NCBI RefSeq assembly: GCF_008065375.1
Contig: NZ_VJYI01000001.1
Coordinates: 992,001 to 1,056,000, forward strand
Reading direction: 5' to 3'
Source: Nonomuraea sp. SYSU D8015
Lineage (GTDB): Bacteria > Actinomycetota > Actinomycetes > Streptosporangiales > Streptosporangiaceae
DNA: 64,000 bases
Each line of letters begins with the position of its first letter. The first letter of the stretch is position 1. Both the position numbers and the translations under genes were made by a program. The notes under the pieces were generated by a model. The model ran no database searches, had not been told where the DNA came from, and saw only the letters and a list, made by a program, of their open reading frames with translations. This document shows positions 34,155 through 42,634 of this stretch, piece after piece.

Positions 34155-35191
34155 GCCGCACCTCCTGAGACGTCCACGAGGATCTTCATGGCCCGCCCTG
34201 ACTCCAGGGCGGCGAACGCGTTCGCCGTCTCGCTGATCGGCACGATCTCGGTGATCAGCTCGTCGGCCGGGATCACGCCGGCCCCGAGCAGCTCGACGGC
34301 GCGGTCGAAGTCGGCGCGCTGATAGACGCGCGCGCCCAGCAGCCGCAGCTCGCGCCAGAAGACGCGCTGCAGGTCGACCGGTCGCGGCTGCGGATGGATG
34401 GCCACCACGACGACGGTGCCGCGCACCTTCACCAGGTTCGTCACGCCGAGGACCGCCGCCGCGGCGCCGGACACCTCGAACGCCACGTCCGCGCCCGCGC
34501 CCCGCGTCCATTCCTCGACCCAGGTGACCTGGTCGGTGGCCGAGGGGTCGAGCACACGGAACCCCATGGCCGCGGCGGCCTCCCTGCGCAGCGGGTCGAT
34601 CTCCACGACGACCACCTCCGCGCCCTCGTGCCTGGCGACGGTGGCGATGAGCACGCCGATGGGCCCGCCGCCGACGACCACCACGCGATCGCCCGGCGCG
34701 ACCTCGGCGCGGCGTACGTCGTGAACGGCCACCGCGACGGGTTCGACCAGCGCCGCGTGGTCCAGGCGGAGGGTCTTGGGCAAGGGGACCAGGAGGCCGG
34801 CGTCGACGTTCCACAGCCCCTGGAGCGCGCCGGGGGAGTCGATGCCGACGAAGGTGAGGTTCTGGCAGATGTGCTGGTTGCCCGCGCGGCACGCGGGACA
34901 CGTGCCGTCCCAGTCGAGCGGCATGACGGTGACGTGGTCGCCGGGAGCCCACCCTTCCACCCCGTCGCCCACGGCGGCGATGACCCCGCTCATCTCGTGT
35001 CCGACGACGGCGGGCGGCTTCACCCTGGCGTCCATGTGTCCGTGGAGGATGTGCAGGTCCGTGCCGCAGATGCCGGTGTAGGCGACCTCGATCTGCACCT
35101 GGCCGGCCTTCGGAGGCGGCGGATCCGCCTCGCGGATGCCGATCTCCCGATTCCCCAGGTAGTTGGCGGTCAGCACCGTTCGGGCTCCCAT
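34151..35191 (-). CDS. Zinc-dependent alcohol (polyol/sugar) dehydrogenase, 346 aa
   Basis: Medium-chain dehydrogenase. The catalytic-zinc residues are C42 (GICGTD), H65 and E66 (VVGHE); structural-zinc cysteines appear as CPACRAGNQHIC, with the first Cys of the usual four replaced. The Rossmann motif is VVVVGGGPIGVL. It resembles the L-idonate/sorbitol/threonine dehydrogenase group. ATG 35191 gives the usual N-terminus; the longer frame upstream adds unlikely residues that cross the operator region. With the KduD-like SDR it forms a two-gene oxidation unit divergent from the fuconate dehydratase gene, and it may carry out the first oxidation of the sugar. Confidence 0.88.
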   Translation of the reverse strand: MGARTVLTANYLGNREIGIREADPPPPKAGQVQIEVAYTGICGTDLHILHGHMDARVKPPAVVGHEMSGVIAAVGDGVEGWAPGDHVTVMPLDWDGTCPACRAGNQHICQNLTFVGIDSPGALQGLWNVDAGLLVPLPKTLRLDHAALVEPVAVAVHDVRRAEVAPGDRVVVVGGGPIGVLIATVARHEGAEVVVVEIDPLRREAAAAMGFRVLDPSATDQVTWVEEWTRGAGADVAFEVSGAAAAVLGVTNLVKVRGTVVVVAIHPQPRPVDLQRVFWRELRLLGARVYQRADFDRAVELLGAGVIPADELITEIVPISETANAFAALESGRAMKILVDVSGGAA

Positions 35192-35236
35192 CGGTCTGGT
35201 GTCGCAGGCAGCAGCATACACATACACCACATCAAA

Positions 35237-35245
35237 CATCAGATG
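35237..35245. promoter_or_regulatory. CATCAGATG operator, site 1
   Basis: Perfect 9-base palindrome CATC-A-GATG, 46 bases upstream of the zinc dehydrogenase start. Same word as sites 35302-35310 and 37514-37522, with a one-mismatch copy at 37439-37447. Likely bound by the FadR-type regulator encoded at 36659-37387. Confidence 0.6.
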
Positions 35246-35301
35246 AAAGAGTAGTGTTACTGGCAAAATTGCTGGGAAATGTCAGACTTTGCAAGCTTAG
35301 T

Positions 35302-35310
35302 CATCAGATG
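35302..35310. promoter_or_regulatory. CATCAGATG operator, site 2
   Basis: Second exact copy, in the same divergent gap, 69 bases upstream of the fuconate dehydratase start. Confidence 0.6.
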
Positions 35311-35332
35311 TATCGTCGCACTGGCTGACCCG

Positions 35333-35351
35333 ACATCACTAATCGTGATGT
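35333..35351. promoter_or_regulatory. ACATCAC-N5-GTGATGT palindrome before the dehydratase
   Basis: Perfect 7-base arms with a TAATC spacer, 27 bases upstream of the dehydratase start codon. The arm CATCA is shared with the 9-base sites nearby, so it may be a higher-affinity or second-regulator site. Confidence 0.5.
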
Positions 35352-35378
35352 TCCATGCGAGCCCCGCAGGAGAGGTGA

Positions 35379-36686
35379 ATGACCGCGATCATCGGTGTCG
35401 ACGTGATCGACGTCCGCTTCCCGACGTCGTTGAGCCAGGACGGCTCCGACGCGATGAACAAGGACGGCGACTACTCGGCCGCCTACGTCATGATCAGGAC
35501 TGACGATCCGGACCTGTCCGGTTTCGGCTTCACGTTCACGATCGGCAGGGGCAACGACATCTGCGTGCTCGCCGCCGAGCAGCGCGGCCTTCCGCTGGTC
35601 GGCATGACCGTGGAGGACGTGGTCAAGGACCTGGGCGGCGTCTACCGCCACCTCAAGTCCGACTCGCAACTGCGCTGGCTGGGCCCCGACAAGGGCGTCG
35701 AACACCTGGCCCTGGCCGCGGTCATGAACGCCGTGTGGGACCTGGCGGCCCGGGTCGCGGGCAAACCGCTCTGGCGGCTGCTCGTGGAGATGACCTCGGA
35801 GGAGCTCGCTGACGTCGCGGACCTGTCGTACCTGTCGGACGTGCTCACCCGCGACGAGGCCGTAGCCCTGCTGAAGGAGCTGGAGCCGACCCGTGCCGAG
35901 CGCGTCGCCGAGCTGGCCGAGACCGGCTACCCGTGCTACACGACCAGCGCGGGCTGGCTCGGCTACTCCGACGACAAGCTGCGCCGGCTCTGTCAGGAGG
36001 CCGTCGAGGCCGGATACCGGCACGTGAAGCTGAAGGTCGGCGCCAACCTCGACGACGACGTCCGCCGGCTCCGCATCGCCAGGGAGGTCATCGGGCCCGA
36101 CGCTCATCTGATGATCGACGCCAACCAGGTCTGGGACGTGCCGCAGGCCATCGAGTGGGTGCGCGCGCTCGCGGAGTTCGAGCCGCTGTGGATCGAGGAG
36201 CCCACCAGCCCGGACGACATCCTCGGCCACGCCGCGATCCGCCGGGCCGTCGCGCCCATCGGCGTGGCGACCGGTGAGCACGGGATGAACCGGGTGCTGT
36301 TCAAGCAGATGTTCCAGGCCGAGGCCATCGACTACTGCCAGCTCGACTCCGCCAGGCTCGCCAGTGTCAACGAGATCGTCGCGGTGTACCTGATGGCCAA
36401 GAAGTTCGGCGTGCCTGTGTGCCCGCACGCCGGCGGCGTCGGCCTGTGCGAGCTGGTCCAGCACCTGTCGATCTTCGACTACGTCGCCGTGTCGGGCTCG
36501 CTCGAGGGGAGGGTGACGGAATACGTCGACCACCTCCACGAGCACTTCACAGACCCGTGCGTCGTCAGGAACGGCGCCTACGTGCTGCCGGACCGCCCCG
36601 GTTACAGCGCCCGGATGCACGACGCCACGCTGGCGACGTTCACCTTCCCCGGCGGCGACTACTGGGCCAGGGCCACGGAGTCCTGA
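35379..36686 (+). CDS. L-fuconate dehydratase (enolase superfamily), 435 aa
   Basis: Dehydrates L-fuconate to 2-keto-3-deoxy-L-fuconate. The N-terminal cap has the subfamily signature SLSQDGSDAMNKDGDYSAAY and FTFTIGRGND. The barrel carries the K-x-K motif VKLKVG (K217, K219), metal ligands D247 (MIDAN), E273 (IEEP) and E300 (ATGEH), and the general base H350 in CPHAGGVGL. Length matches the family (about 430-440). It is the anchor for reading the locus as L-fucose or related 6-deoxy-sugar-acid catabolism. Its 3' end overlaps the convergent GntR gene by 28 bases. Confidence 0.92.
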   Translation: MTAIIGVDVIDVRFPTSLSQDGSDAMNKDGDYSAAYVMIRTDDPDLSGFGFTFTIGRGNDICVLAAEQRGLPLVGMTVEDVVKDLGGVYRHLKSDSQLRWLGPDKGVEHLALAAVMNAVWDLAARVAGKPLWRLLVEMTSEELADVADLSYLSDVLTRDEAVALLKELEPTRAERVAELAETGYPCYTTSAGWLGYSDDKLRRLCQEAVEAGYRHVKLKVGANLDDDVRRLRIAREVIGPDAHLMIDANQVWDVPQAIEWVRALAEFEPLWIEEPTSPDDILGHAAIRRAVAPIGVATGEHGMNRVLFKQMFQAEAIDYCQLDSARLASVNEIVAVYLMAKKFGVPVCPHAGGVGLCELVQHLSIFDYVAVSGSLEGRVTEYVDHLHEHFTDPCVVRNGAYVLPDRPGYSARMHDATLATFTFPGGDYWARATES

Positions 36687-37387
36687 TTCGCCGACAGATA
36701 CTGCTCCACCGCGAGCAGGTGCACGCCCATGCGCAGGCGGGCCGCGTCGGGGTCGCGCGTCCTGAGCGCCTGGAGGATCGCCCGGTGCTCCTTGTGCGTG
36801 TCGAACTCGGCGCCCTCGGCGTTGATGGCCCGCCACAGGCGGGCCCGCACCGTCCGGCTGGCCAGCGCCTCGACCAGCGCCTCCAGTGTCGTGTTGCGCG
36901 ACGCCCCGGCGATGAGGCGGTGGAACATGATGTCGGCGTTCATGACCGCCTCGTGGTCGATCGGCTCGGCCTGGAGCAGCAGCTCCATGGACGCCAGGAT
37001 CTCCTCGGCCCGGTCGAGCTCCTCGTCGGTGATGCGCAGCGCCGCCCGCCCCACGGCCTCCGTCTCCAGCACCCGCCGCACGGCCTGGAGGTCGGCGACG
37101 TTTTCCGGCCGGTGCAGGTCGACGAGGAAACCGATGGGGCTCAGCAGCATGGCGGGGTCGAGCGCGGTCACGTACGTGCCGTCGCCCTGCCGGGTCTCCA
37201 GCACGCCGGAGATGACCAGCGCGCGGACCCCTTCGCGCAGCGAGCTGCGTGACACGCCGAGCTGGGCGGCGAGGTCCTTCTCCACGGGGAGGCGCGATCC
37301 CGCCGTCAGCGCGCCGTTGATGATCATGCGCTTGATGCCCTCGACCACGATGTCGGACTGCGATGCGCGCGGCTCGCGGGTAGTCAT
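36659..37387 (-). CDS. FadR/GntR family regulator with FCD domain, 242 aa
   Basis: N-terminal winged helix (GSRLPVEKDLAAQLGVSRSS then LREGVRALVISGVLETRQG) and an all-helical FCD ligand domain with the Asp/His metal positions NADIMFHRLI and the later HKEH. Such regulators respond to sugar acids or short organic acids. It lies inside the sugar-acid locus between the dehydratase and the transporter genes, and a 9-base palindrome recurs in both promoter regions. ATG 37387 gives the normal N-terminus; no strong ribosome-binding site precedes it, so translation may start on a leaderless or nearly leaderless message. Confidence 0.9.
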   Translation of the reverse strand: MTTREPRASQSDIVVEGIKRMIINGALTAGSRLPVEKDLAAQLGVSRSSLREGVRALVISGVLETRQGDGTYVTALDPAMLLSPIGFLVDLHRPENVADLQAVRRVLETEAVGRAALRITDEELDRAEEILASMELLLQAEPIDHEAVMNADIMFHRLIAGASRNTTLEALVEALASRTVRARLWRAINAEGAEFDTHKEHRAILQALRTRDPDAARLRMGVHLLAVEQYLSANQDSVALAQ

Positions 37388-37438
37388 CTGACCAGTGTAA
37401 GGCCGTCGCCTCACGCCGCCGCCGCTTCTTCCCGCAAT

Positions 37439-37447
37439 CATCAGATC
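37439..37447. promoter_or_regulatory. CATCAGATC, near copy of the operator
   Basis: Eight of nine bases match CATCAGATG. It lies 52 bases upstream of the GntR gene start and would serve autoregulation. Confidence 0.4.
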
Positions 37448-37494
37448 AATCAGGGTTCATGTCGGGAAATCTTTGACAAAATCCCTATGAAAAC

Positions 37495-37524
37495 TTGACA
37501 TAACGCGAAGATTCATCAGATGAT
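37495..37524 (+). promoter_or_regulatory. Transporter promoter with operator over the -10 region
   Basis: TTGACA (37495-37500) and GATGAT (37519-37524) are separated by 18 bases, giving a sigma70-like promoter for the ACS transporter gene. An exact CATCAGATG copy at 37514-37522 covers the -10 box, as expected for a repressor site. Another TTGACA at 37473-37478 is close by. Confidence 0.55.
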
Positions 37525-37605
37525 TCTCGAAAGCTGTCGAATCTCACTACTGCCATTCATCAGGGCGTACCGGCGGCTGCTCCCCCAGCACGAAGGAGGC
37601 GTCGC

Positions 37606-38943
37606 GTGGCGCAAACGCACCCCCGACTGATCAAGCCGAACTCAGGAGCCACCCGGGTCCGATGGATGATCATCTGGCTGGCGTTCGCCGGACTGTCGAT
37701 CAACTACCTCGACCGTGCGAGTCTCGGCGTCGCGCTGCCGTTCATGGGGAAGGACTTCGAGCTGACCGCGACGCAGCAGGGCCTGGTCTTCGCCGCCTTC
37801 TTCTGGGCGTACGACGTCTGCCAGCTCGCCGCCGGCTGGTACGTGGACAAGGTCGGGCCGCGGCGCTCCTTCGCCCTCGCCGCGGTGTGGTGGTCGATCT
37901 TCACCGCGTTGACCGCGTTCGCCCGCGGCTTCTGGACCCTCATCACGTTCCGCTTCCTGCTCGGCGTGGGTGAGAGCCCGGCGCCCAGCACCGCCGCCAA
38001 GGTCGTCGGCACCTGGTTCCCGACCAGGGAGCGCGCCTTCGCGACCAGCATCTGGGACTCCGGCTCCAGGGTCGGGGCGGTCATCGCGCTCCCCGTCGTG
38101 ACCGGCCTCATGGCGCTGCTGCACTGGCGCGCCGTCTTCGTCGTCATCGGCGCGGTCGGGGTCGTCTGGGCGCTCCTCTGGTGGAGGTTCTACCGGGACC
38201 CGCGCCGGCACCCCGCGGCGAACGCGGCCGAGGTCGAGTACATCGAGGGCGGCGGCGCCCGCACCGCGGAGACCGACGCCGAGGAGGCCGTGCGCATCCC
38301 GTGGCGGTCCCTCTTCCGCTACCGCACGGTGCTCAGCATGATGTTCGGCTTCTTCTGCCTGAACAGCGTCATCTACTTCTTCATCACCTTCTTCCCGACC
38401 TACCTGGTGACCGAGCGTGGGTTCTCCCTGCTGAAGCTGGGCTTCTTCGGGGCCATCCCGGGCCTGTTCGCGGTGCTGTCCGGCTGGGCCGGCGGGCTCC
38501 TGGCCGACCGCGCCATCCGCAGGGGCGCCTCCGTCACCCGGGTCCGCAAGACGGTCATCGTCGGCGGGCTCGTCGGCGGGTCGGTCATCATGTTCGCCGC
38601 AGTGGTGCCGGAGGCGTGGATGGCGCTGACGCTCCTGTCGATCTCGTACGGGAGCCTCACGGTCGCGGGCACCGGCATCTGGTCGCTGCCCGCCGACGTC
38701 GCCCCCAGCTCCAGGCACGTCGGCTCCATCGGCGGGGTCCAGAACTTCGCCTCCAACTTCGCCGGCATCATCACGCCGATCGTGGTGGGCGCGCTCGTCG
38801 ACGCCACGGGATCGTTCGTCGTGCCGCTGCTGGTGATCGGCGTGATCGCCCTGGTGGGCGCGTTGAACTACCTCGTGGTCATGGGCCGGATCGAGCCGCT
38901 CAAGCTCATCGGCTCCGCTCCCGCCGGCGCGACCGGCTCCTGA
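37606..38943 (+). CDS. ACS-family MFS transporter for a sugar acid, 445 aa
   Basis: Twelve hydrophobic helices with the anion:cation symporter family start SINYLDRASLGVALPFM and the loop motif WYVDKVGPRRS. Family members (GudP, DgoT, GarP) import galactonate, glucarate and similar acids with protons. GTG start behind AAGGAGG. Beside the fuconate dehydratase and the FadR-type regulator it is the likely importer of the sugar acid used here. A central cytosolic loop around residues 200-230 separates the two six-helix halves. Followed by the strongest terminator in the window. Confidence 0.9.
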   Translation: MAQTHPRLIKPNSGATRVRWMIIWLAFAGLSINYLDRASLGVALPFMGKDFELTATQQGLVFAAFFWAYDVCQLAAGWYVDKVGPRRSFALAAVWWSIFTALTAFARGFWTLITFRFLLGVGESPAPSTAAKVVGTWFPTRERAFATSIWDSGSRVGAVIALPVVTGLMALLHWRAVFVVIGAVGVVWALLWWRFYRDPRRHPAANAAEVEYIEGGGARTAETDAEEAVRIPWRSLFRYRTVLSMMFGFFCLNSVIYFFITFFPTYLVTERGFSLLKLGFFGAIPGLFAVLSGWAGGLLADRAIRRGASVTRVRKTVIVGGLVGGSVIMFAAVVPEAWMALTLLSISYGSLTVAGTGIWSLPADVAPSSRHVGSIGGVQNFASNFAGIITPIVVGALVDATGSFVVPLLVIGVIALVGALNYLVVMGRIEPLKLIGSAPAGATGS

Positions 38944-38968
38944 CGTCCGGCCGTCCCCGAGACCGGGG

Positions 38969-39013
38969 CAGGACTGTGGTCCCCGCGCGGATCGCTCGGG
39001 GACCACAGTCCTG
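38969..39013. terminator. Intrinsic terminator with 17-bp perfect stem
   Basis: CAGGACTGTGGTCCCCG pairs without mismatch with CGGGGACCACAGTCCTG across an 11-base loop, 25 bases after the transporter stop. There is no T-run after it. It separates the sugar-acid locus from the decayed kinase gene. Confidence 0.88.
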
Positions 39014-39214
39014 TTCGGCGGCCGTCTCATCGGCCGAGCCGGTGACGGTGGAGGTGTTGCACCACCCGATGCCCGGAATTTTGGTACGTGACAGTCACTG
39101 GGTGGCTTGTCATGATCTGTCCCGTGGCCGTGAACCCGAGGGCGAGTGTGGCGATTCTCGGGCCAGTGGAGGTGGTCGCCGACCACCGGCACGTCGGCAT
39201 GCACGGCGACGAGC

Positions 39215-40153
39215 CGCCGCAGAGCGTCATCCGGAGGCCCGCTGGCTGCTGGACGCCTGCGATCCGGACCGGCGCCGGAGCCGCGCGGGCGAGCTGTGCC
39301 TGGGCACGGTGGACTGCTGGCTGCTCAGCCGGCTCGGCGGCGAGCACGTCGTCGAGGCCGGCAACGCCTCGCGCACCCAGCTGCTCCACCTGGCGACGGG
39401 GGACTGGGACGCGCGGCTGCTGGAGCTGTTCGCGGTGCCGCGCGAGGTGCTGCCGCGGGTGGTCGCCTCCGTAGGCCCCTTTCCCGCCGTGCGCGGTCTG
39501 GCGCCGCTGCCCGACGGGGTGCCGGTGCAGGCGGTCATGGGGGACTCGCACGCCGCCATGTTCGCCACGCCGGATGGCGGCCCGGCGCGGTGAAGGCCAC
39601 GTACGGCACCGGCTCGTCCGTGATGGCGGTCGGCGGCGCCGCCGCCGCTCCGGGGCTGTGCCGCAGCATCGCCTGGGACCTGGGCGACGGGCCGGTGGTC
39701 GGCGTCGAGGGCAACATCCGCGAGACCGGCCGGACGATCAGCTGGCTGAGCGAGCTGTTCGGCGTCCGCACCGACGTGCTGCTGGCCGAGGCGGAGGACG
39801 CCGAGCCGGACGGCGTGCACTTCGTTCCGGCGTTCGGCGGGCTCGGGGCCCCGCGGTGGGAGCCGGACGCCGCCCCCGTGGTGACCGGCCTGTCACCGGG
39901 CACCGGGCGGGCGCAGCTCGTCGCGGACGCACCGTCGCCCGCTCCGGCGAGCACGACCTGTCGGCCCTCGGCGCGGCCGACGCCGCCGGGCTCGCGGCCG
40001 GGCTGTGGACGATCAAGGGGGCTGGAGGCCCGGCCGCGCCCCGCCGACGTGTTCGAGCCCGCAGGCCGGAGCCCGGGGCCGCGCGGCGCCCAGGGCCGCC
40101 TGGCACGAGGCCGTGCGCAAGTCCCGATCCTGACGCCGCAGCCTGGACAATAG
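39215..40153 (+). pseudogene. FGGY-family sugar kinase, truncated and multiply frameshifted
   Basis: Similarity begins mid-protein at EARWLLDACDPDRR and continues through GELCLGTVDCWLLSRLGG, NASRTQLLHLATGDW and MGDSHAAMFATPDGG, then shifts frame near 39590 into KATYGTGSSVMAVGG and VHFVPAFGGLGAPRW. A further shift near 39945 gives ALGAADAAGLAAGLWT, and another returns to DVFEPAGRSPGPRG. The N-terminal phosphate-binding domain (D-x-G-T motif) is missing and the nucleotide-binding half is shortened. It was a carbohydrate kinase of the glycerol/xylulo/fuculokinase family. Its decay beside an oxidative sugar-acid route is consistent with loss of a phosphorylative alternative. Confidence 0.8.
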
Positions 40154-40209
40154 GGTGAATCGACCTCCAGCGGTGGAGAGGCAGTCGGCGGCGAGGGAAG
40201 GGGTGCGCG

Positions 40210-41187
40210 GTGGTCCAGAACGCGGAACGCAGGCGCGACACGACCAAGGATCACCTGCGGCTCCTGGCCAGGGTCGCACGCATGTACCACGAGCAGCACA
40301 TGCGCCAGCCCGAGATCGCCGCCACGCTCAACATCTCCCAGCCGCGCGTGTCCCGCCTGCTCAAGGAGGCGGTCGAGCGTGGGCTCGTCCGCACTGTGGT
40401 CACGCTGCCCGAAGGCGTGCACACCGAGCTGGAGGAGGAGCTGCAGCGCCGCTACGGGCTGCGTGACGCCGTCGTCGTGGACGTCGAGGACTTCCAGGAC
40501 GACGTGATCCCGCCGCTCGCCTCGGCGGCCGCCGCCTACGTCGGCGTCACCCTCACCGGGGGCGACGTGATCGGCATCTCGTCCTGGAGCGAGACCCTCC
40601 TCGCCATGGTGGAGCGCATGCCGCAGAAGAACACCCAGGTCGCCGACCGCGTGATCCAGCTCGTCGGCGGGGTCGGCAGCCCCGAGGCCCAGGTGCACGC
40701 CACCCGCCTGGTCGCCCGCCTGGCCAACCTCACCTACGCCAAGCCCGTCTTCGTGCCGCTGCCCGGCGTGGTCGCGACCAGCACGATCCGCGACGCGCTG
40801 CTGCAGGACCCGAGCATCCAGGACGTCCAGGCGCAGTGGCGCGAGCTCACGGTCGTGCTGGTCGGCATCGGCAGCCTCGAGCCCTCGCCCCTCCTGCTCA
40901 GCAGCGGCAACGCGGTCGGCCAGGCCGACCAGGAGGAGCTGCGGGCCCTGGGCGCGGTCGGCGACGTCTGCCTGCACTTCTTCGACGCCCAGGGAAAGCT
41001 GGTCCACTCCGGCTTCGACCAGCGGGTCATCGGCATCGACGCGCAGACGTTCCGCGCGGTGGAGCGCCGGGTCGGCGTCGCCGGCGGCCTGCGCAAGCTG
41101 TCGGCGATCAAGGCCGCGCTCTCCGGCGGCTGGGTGAACGTCCTGGTCACCGATCTGCCCGTGGCCCGCCGCCTCTGCGGCGACTGA
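40210..41187 (+). CDS. SorC/DeoR-type sugar-binding transcriptional regulator, 325 aa
   Basis: N-terminal helix-turn-helix (QPEIAATLNISQPRVSRLLK) followed by a SorC sugar-phosphate-binding domain from about 65 (VIGISSWSETL, LVGGVGSPEAQVHA, VVLVGIGSLEPSPLL). Such proteins sense a phosphorylated sugar, normally made by a kinase in the same locus; here the adjacent FGGY kinase gene is dead, so the regulator may be an orphan survivor. GTG start after a G-rich stretch. Confidence 0.9.
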   Translation: MVQNAERRRDTTKDHLRLLARVARMYHEQHMRQPEIAATLNISQPRVSRLLKEAVERGLVRTVVTLPEGVHTELEEELQRRYGLRDAVVVDVEDFQDDVIPPLASAAAAYVGVTLTGGDVIGISSWSETLLAMVERMPQKNTQVADRVIQLVGGVGSPEAQVHATRLVARLANLTYAKPVFVPLPGVVATSTIRDALLQDPSIQDVQAQWRELTVVLVGIGSLEPSPLLLSSGNAVGQADQEELRALGAVGDVCLHFFDAQGKLVHSGFDQRVIGIDAQTFRAVERRVGVAGGLRKLSAIKAALSGGWVNVLVTDLPVARRLCGD

Positions 41188-41209
41188 CGCTCATCCGAAC
41201 CCGAATACG

Positions 41210-42562
41210 ATGAACGCCATGGCGACGGAACCGGCCATCACGGGGTCCACCGCCCGCGAGATCACCGCCAGCGTCGAGCAGGCCGTCGAGTCCGGCGCCC
41301 TGTCTCCCGGCGCGTCGATGCCGTCGGTCCGGGGGCTGGCCGCGCGGCTCGGCGTGAGCCCCACCACCGTGAGCACGGCCTACCGCGAGCTGCGGCTGCG
41401 CGGGGTCGTCGCCGCGGAGGCCGGGCGGGGCACGCGCGTCGTGTGGCGGCCGCCGCTCGTCACGCGGCCGGCCGCGCACGCGCGGGCCGGTGTGCGCGAT
41501 CTGGCCTCGGGCAACCCGGATCCCGACCTGCTGCCGTCGCTGCGGCCGGCGGTGCGGCGGCTGGACCCCGGCCGGCTCCTGTACGGCGCGCCCACGGTCG
41601 ATCCCGAGCTGATCGAGGTCGGGCGGCGCCTGTTCGCCGACCTGGACGTCGCGGGCGAGCACGTCGCCGTGGTGAGCGGCGCCATGGACGGGCTCGAACG
41701 CGTGTTGTCCGCGCATCTGCGGCCGGGCGACCGGGTGGCGGTCGAGGACCCCGGTCACACGGGCGTGTTGGACCTGGTACGGGCGATGGGTTTCGCGCCG
41801 GTGCCGGTCGCCGTCGACGAGCACGGCATGCTGCCGGAGCCGCTGTCCGCCGCGCTGGAGCGCGGGTCGGCGGCCTGCGTGGTGACGCCGCGGGCGCAGA
41901 ACCCGACGGGCGCGGCGCTGACCGCCGACCGGGCCCGCGAGCTGCGGCGCGTGCTGACCCCCCACGAGGGCGTGCTGGTCGTCGAGAACGACCACGCCTC
42001 GCTGATCTCGGGCGCCGGCTACGTCCCGCTCGTCCGCGATCGTGAGGCGGACGCGCCCGGGTTCGGCGCCTGGGCGGTCATCCGCTCCATCAGCAAGCTC
42101 CTCGGGCCGGACCTGCGGGTGGCGCTGGTCGCCGCCGACCGGCGGACGGCCAGCAGGGTCGAGGGGCGGCAGCGGCTGGGCGCCGGCTGGGTCAGCCACG
42201 TGCTCCAGCGGCTCGTCATCGACCTCTGGTCCGATCCGGCCACGCAGGAGCTCATCGCGCGGGCGGCCGCGACGTACGCCGAGCGCCGCGAGGCGGCCCT
42301 CGCGGCCCTGGCCGCGGCGGGGGTCCGGGCGACCGGGCGCTCCGGGTTCAACGTCGTCGTCCCGGTCGCGGAGGAGGCCCCGGTGCTGCGCGCGCTCCGC
42401 GAGGCCGGGTGGGAGCTCGGCCCCGGGGAGCCGCACCGGATCGCGGGCCCGCCCTTCGTCCGCATCACCACCGCCACGCTGGACCCGGCCGAGGCGGTGC
42501 GGCTGGCGGCCGACCTGGCCGGCGCGCTGGCCCCCGCCGAACGCCGCAGCCACTTGGCCTGA
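41210..42562 (+). CDS. MocR-type regulator (GntR helix-turn-helix fused to aminotransferase), 450 aa
   Basis: A winged helix at about 12-75 (MPSVRGLAARLGVSPTTVST) is linked to a fold-type I aminotransferase domain (about 90-445). The PLP-binding lysine is K296 in SISKLLGPD, and RAQNPTG is the cofactor-pocket motif. MocR/PdxR/PtsJ proteins sense PLP or amino compounds and control nearby genes. The direct-repeat pair at 43283-43320 in the next divergent promoter is a likely target. ATG 41210; the next Met is two codons on. Confidence 0.9.
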   Translation: MNAMATEPAITGSTAREITASVEQAVESGALSPGASMPSVRGLAARLGVSPTTVSTAYRELRLRGVVAAEAGRGTRVVWRPPLVTRPAAHARAGVRDLASGNPDPDLLPSLRPAVRRLDPGRLLYGAPTVDPELIEVGRRLFADLDVAGEHVAVVSGAMDGLERVLSAHLRPGDRVAVEDPGHTGVLDLVRAMGFAPVPVAVDEHGMLPEPLSAALERGSAACVVTPRAQNPTGAALTADRARELRRVLTPHEGVLVVENDHASLISGAGYVPLVRDREADAPGFGAWAVIRSISKLLGPDLRVALVAADRRTASRVEGRQRLGAGWVSHVLQRLVIDLWSDPATQELIARAAATYAERREAALAALAAAGVRATGRSGFNVVVPVAEEAPVLRALREAGWELGPGEPHRIAGPPFVRITTATLDPAEAVRLAADLAGALAPAERRSHLA

Positions 42563-42634
42563 TCGCCGGGTCCGGCACGCCGGTCATCAGCGCGGCCAGC
42601 TTACGCCGTCATCGGCGCGGCGAGTTCACGCTGG
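42563..42634. repeat. Short imperfect repeats between MocR and PaiB-like genes
   Basis: The unit GGTCATCAGCGCGGC(C/G)AG and variants recur about four times at roughly 25-base spacing from 42581 and run into the last codons of the PaiB-like gene. They look like minisatellite drift rather than a regulatory array. No hairpin terminator is evident. Confidence 0.4.
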
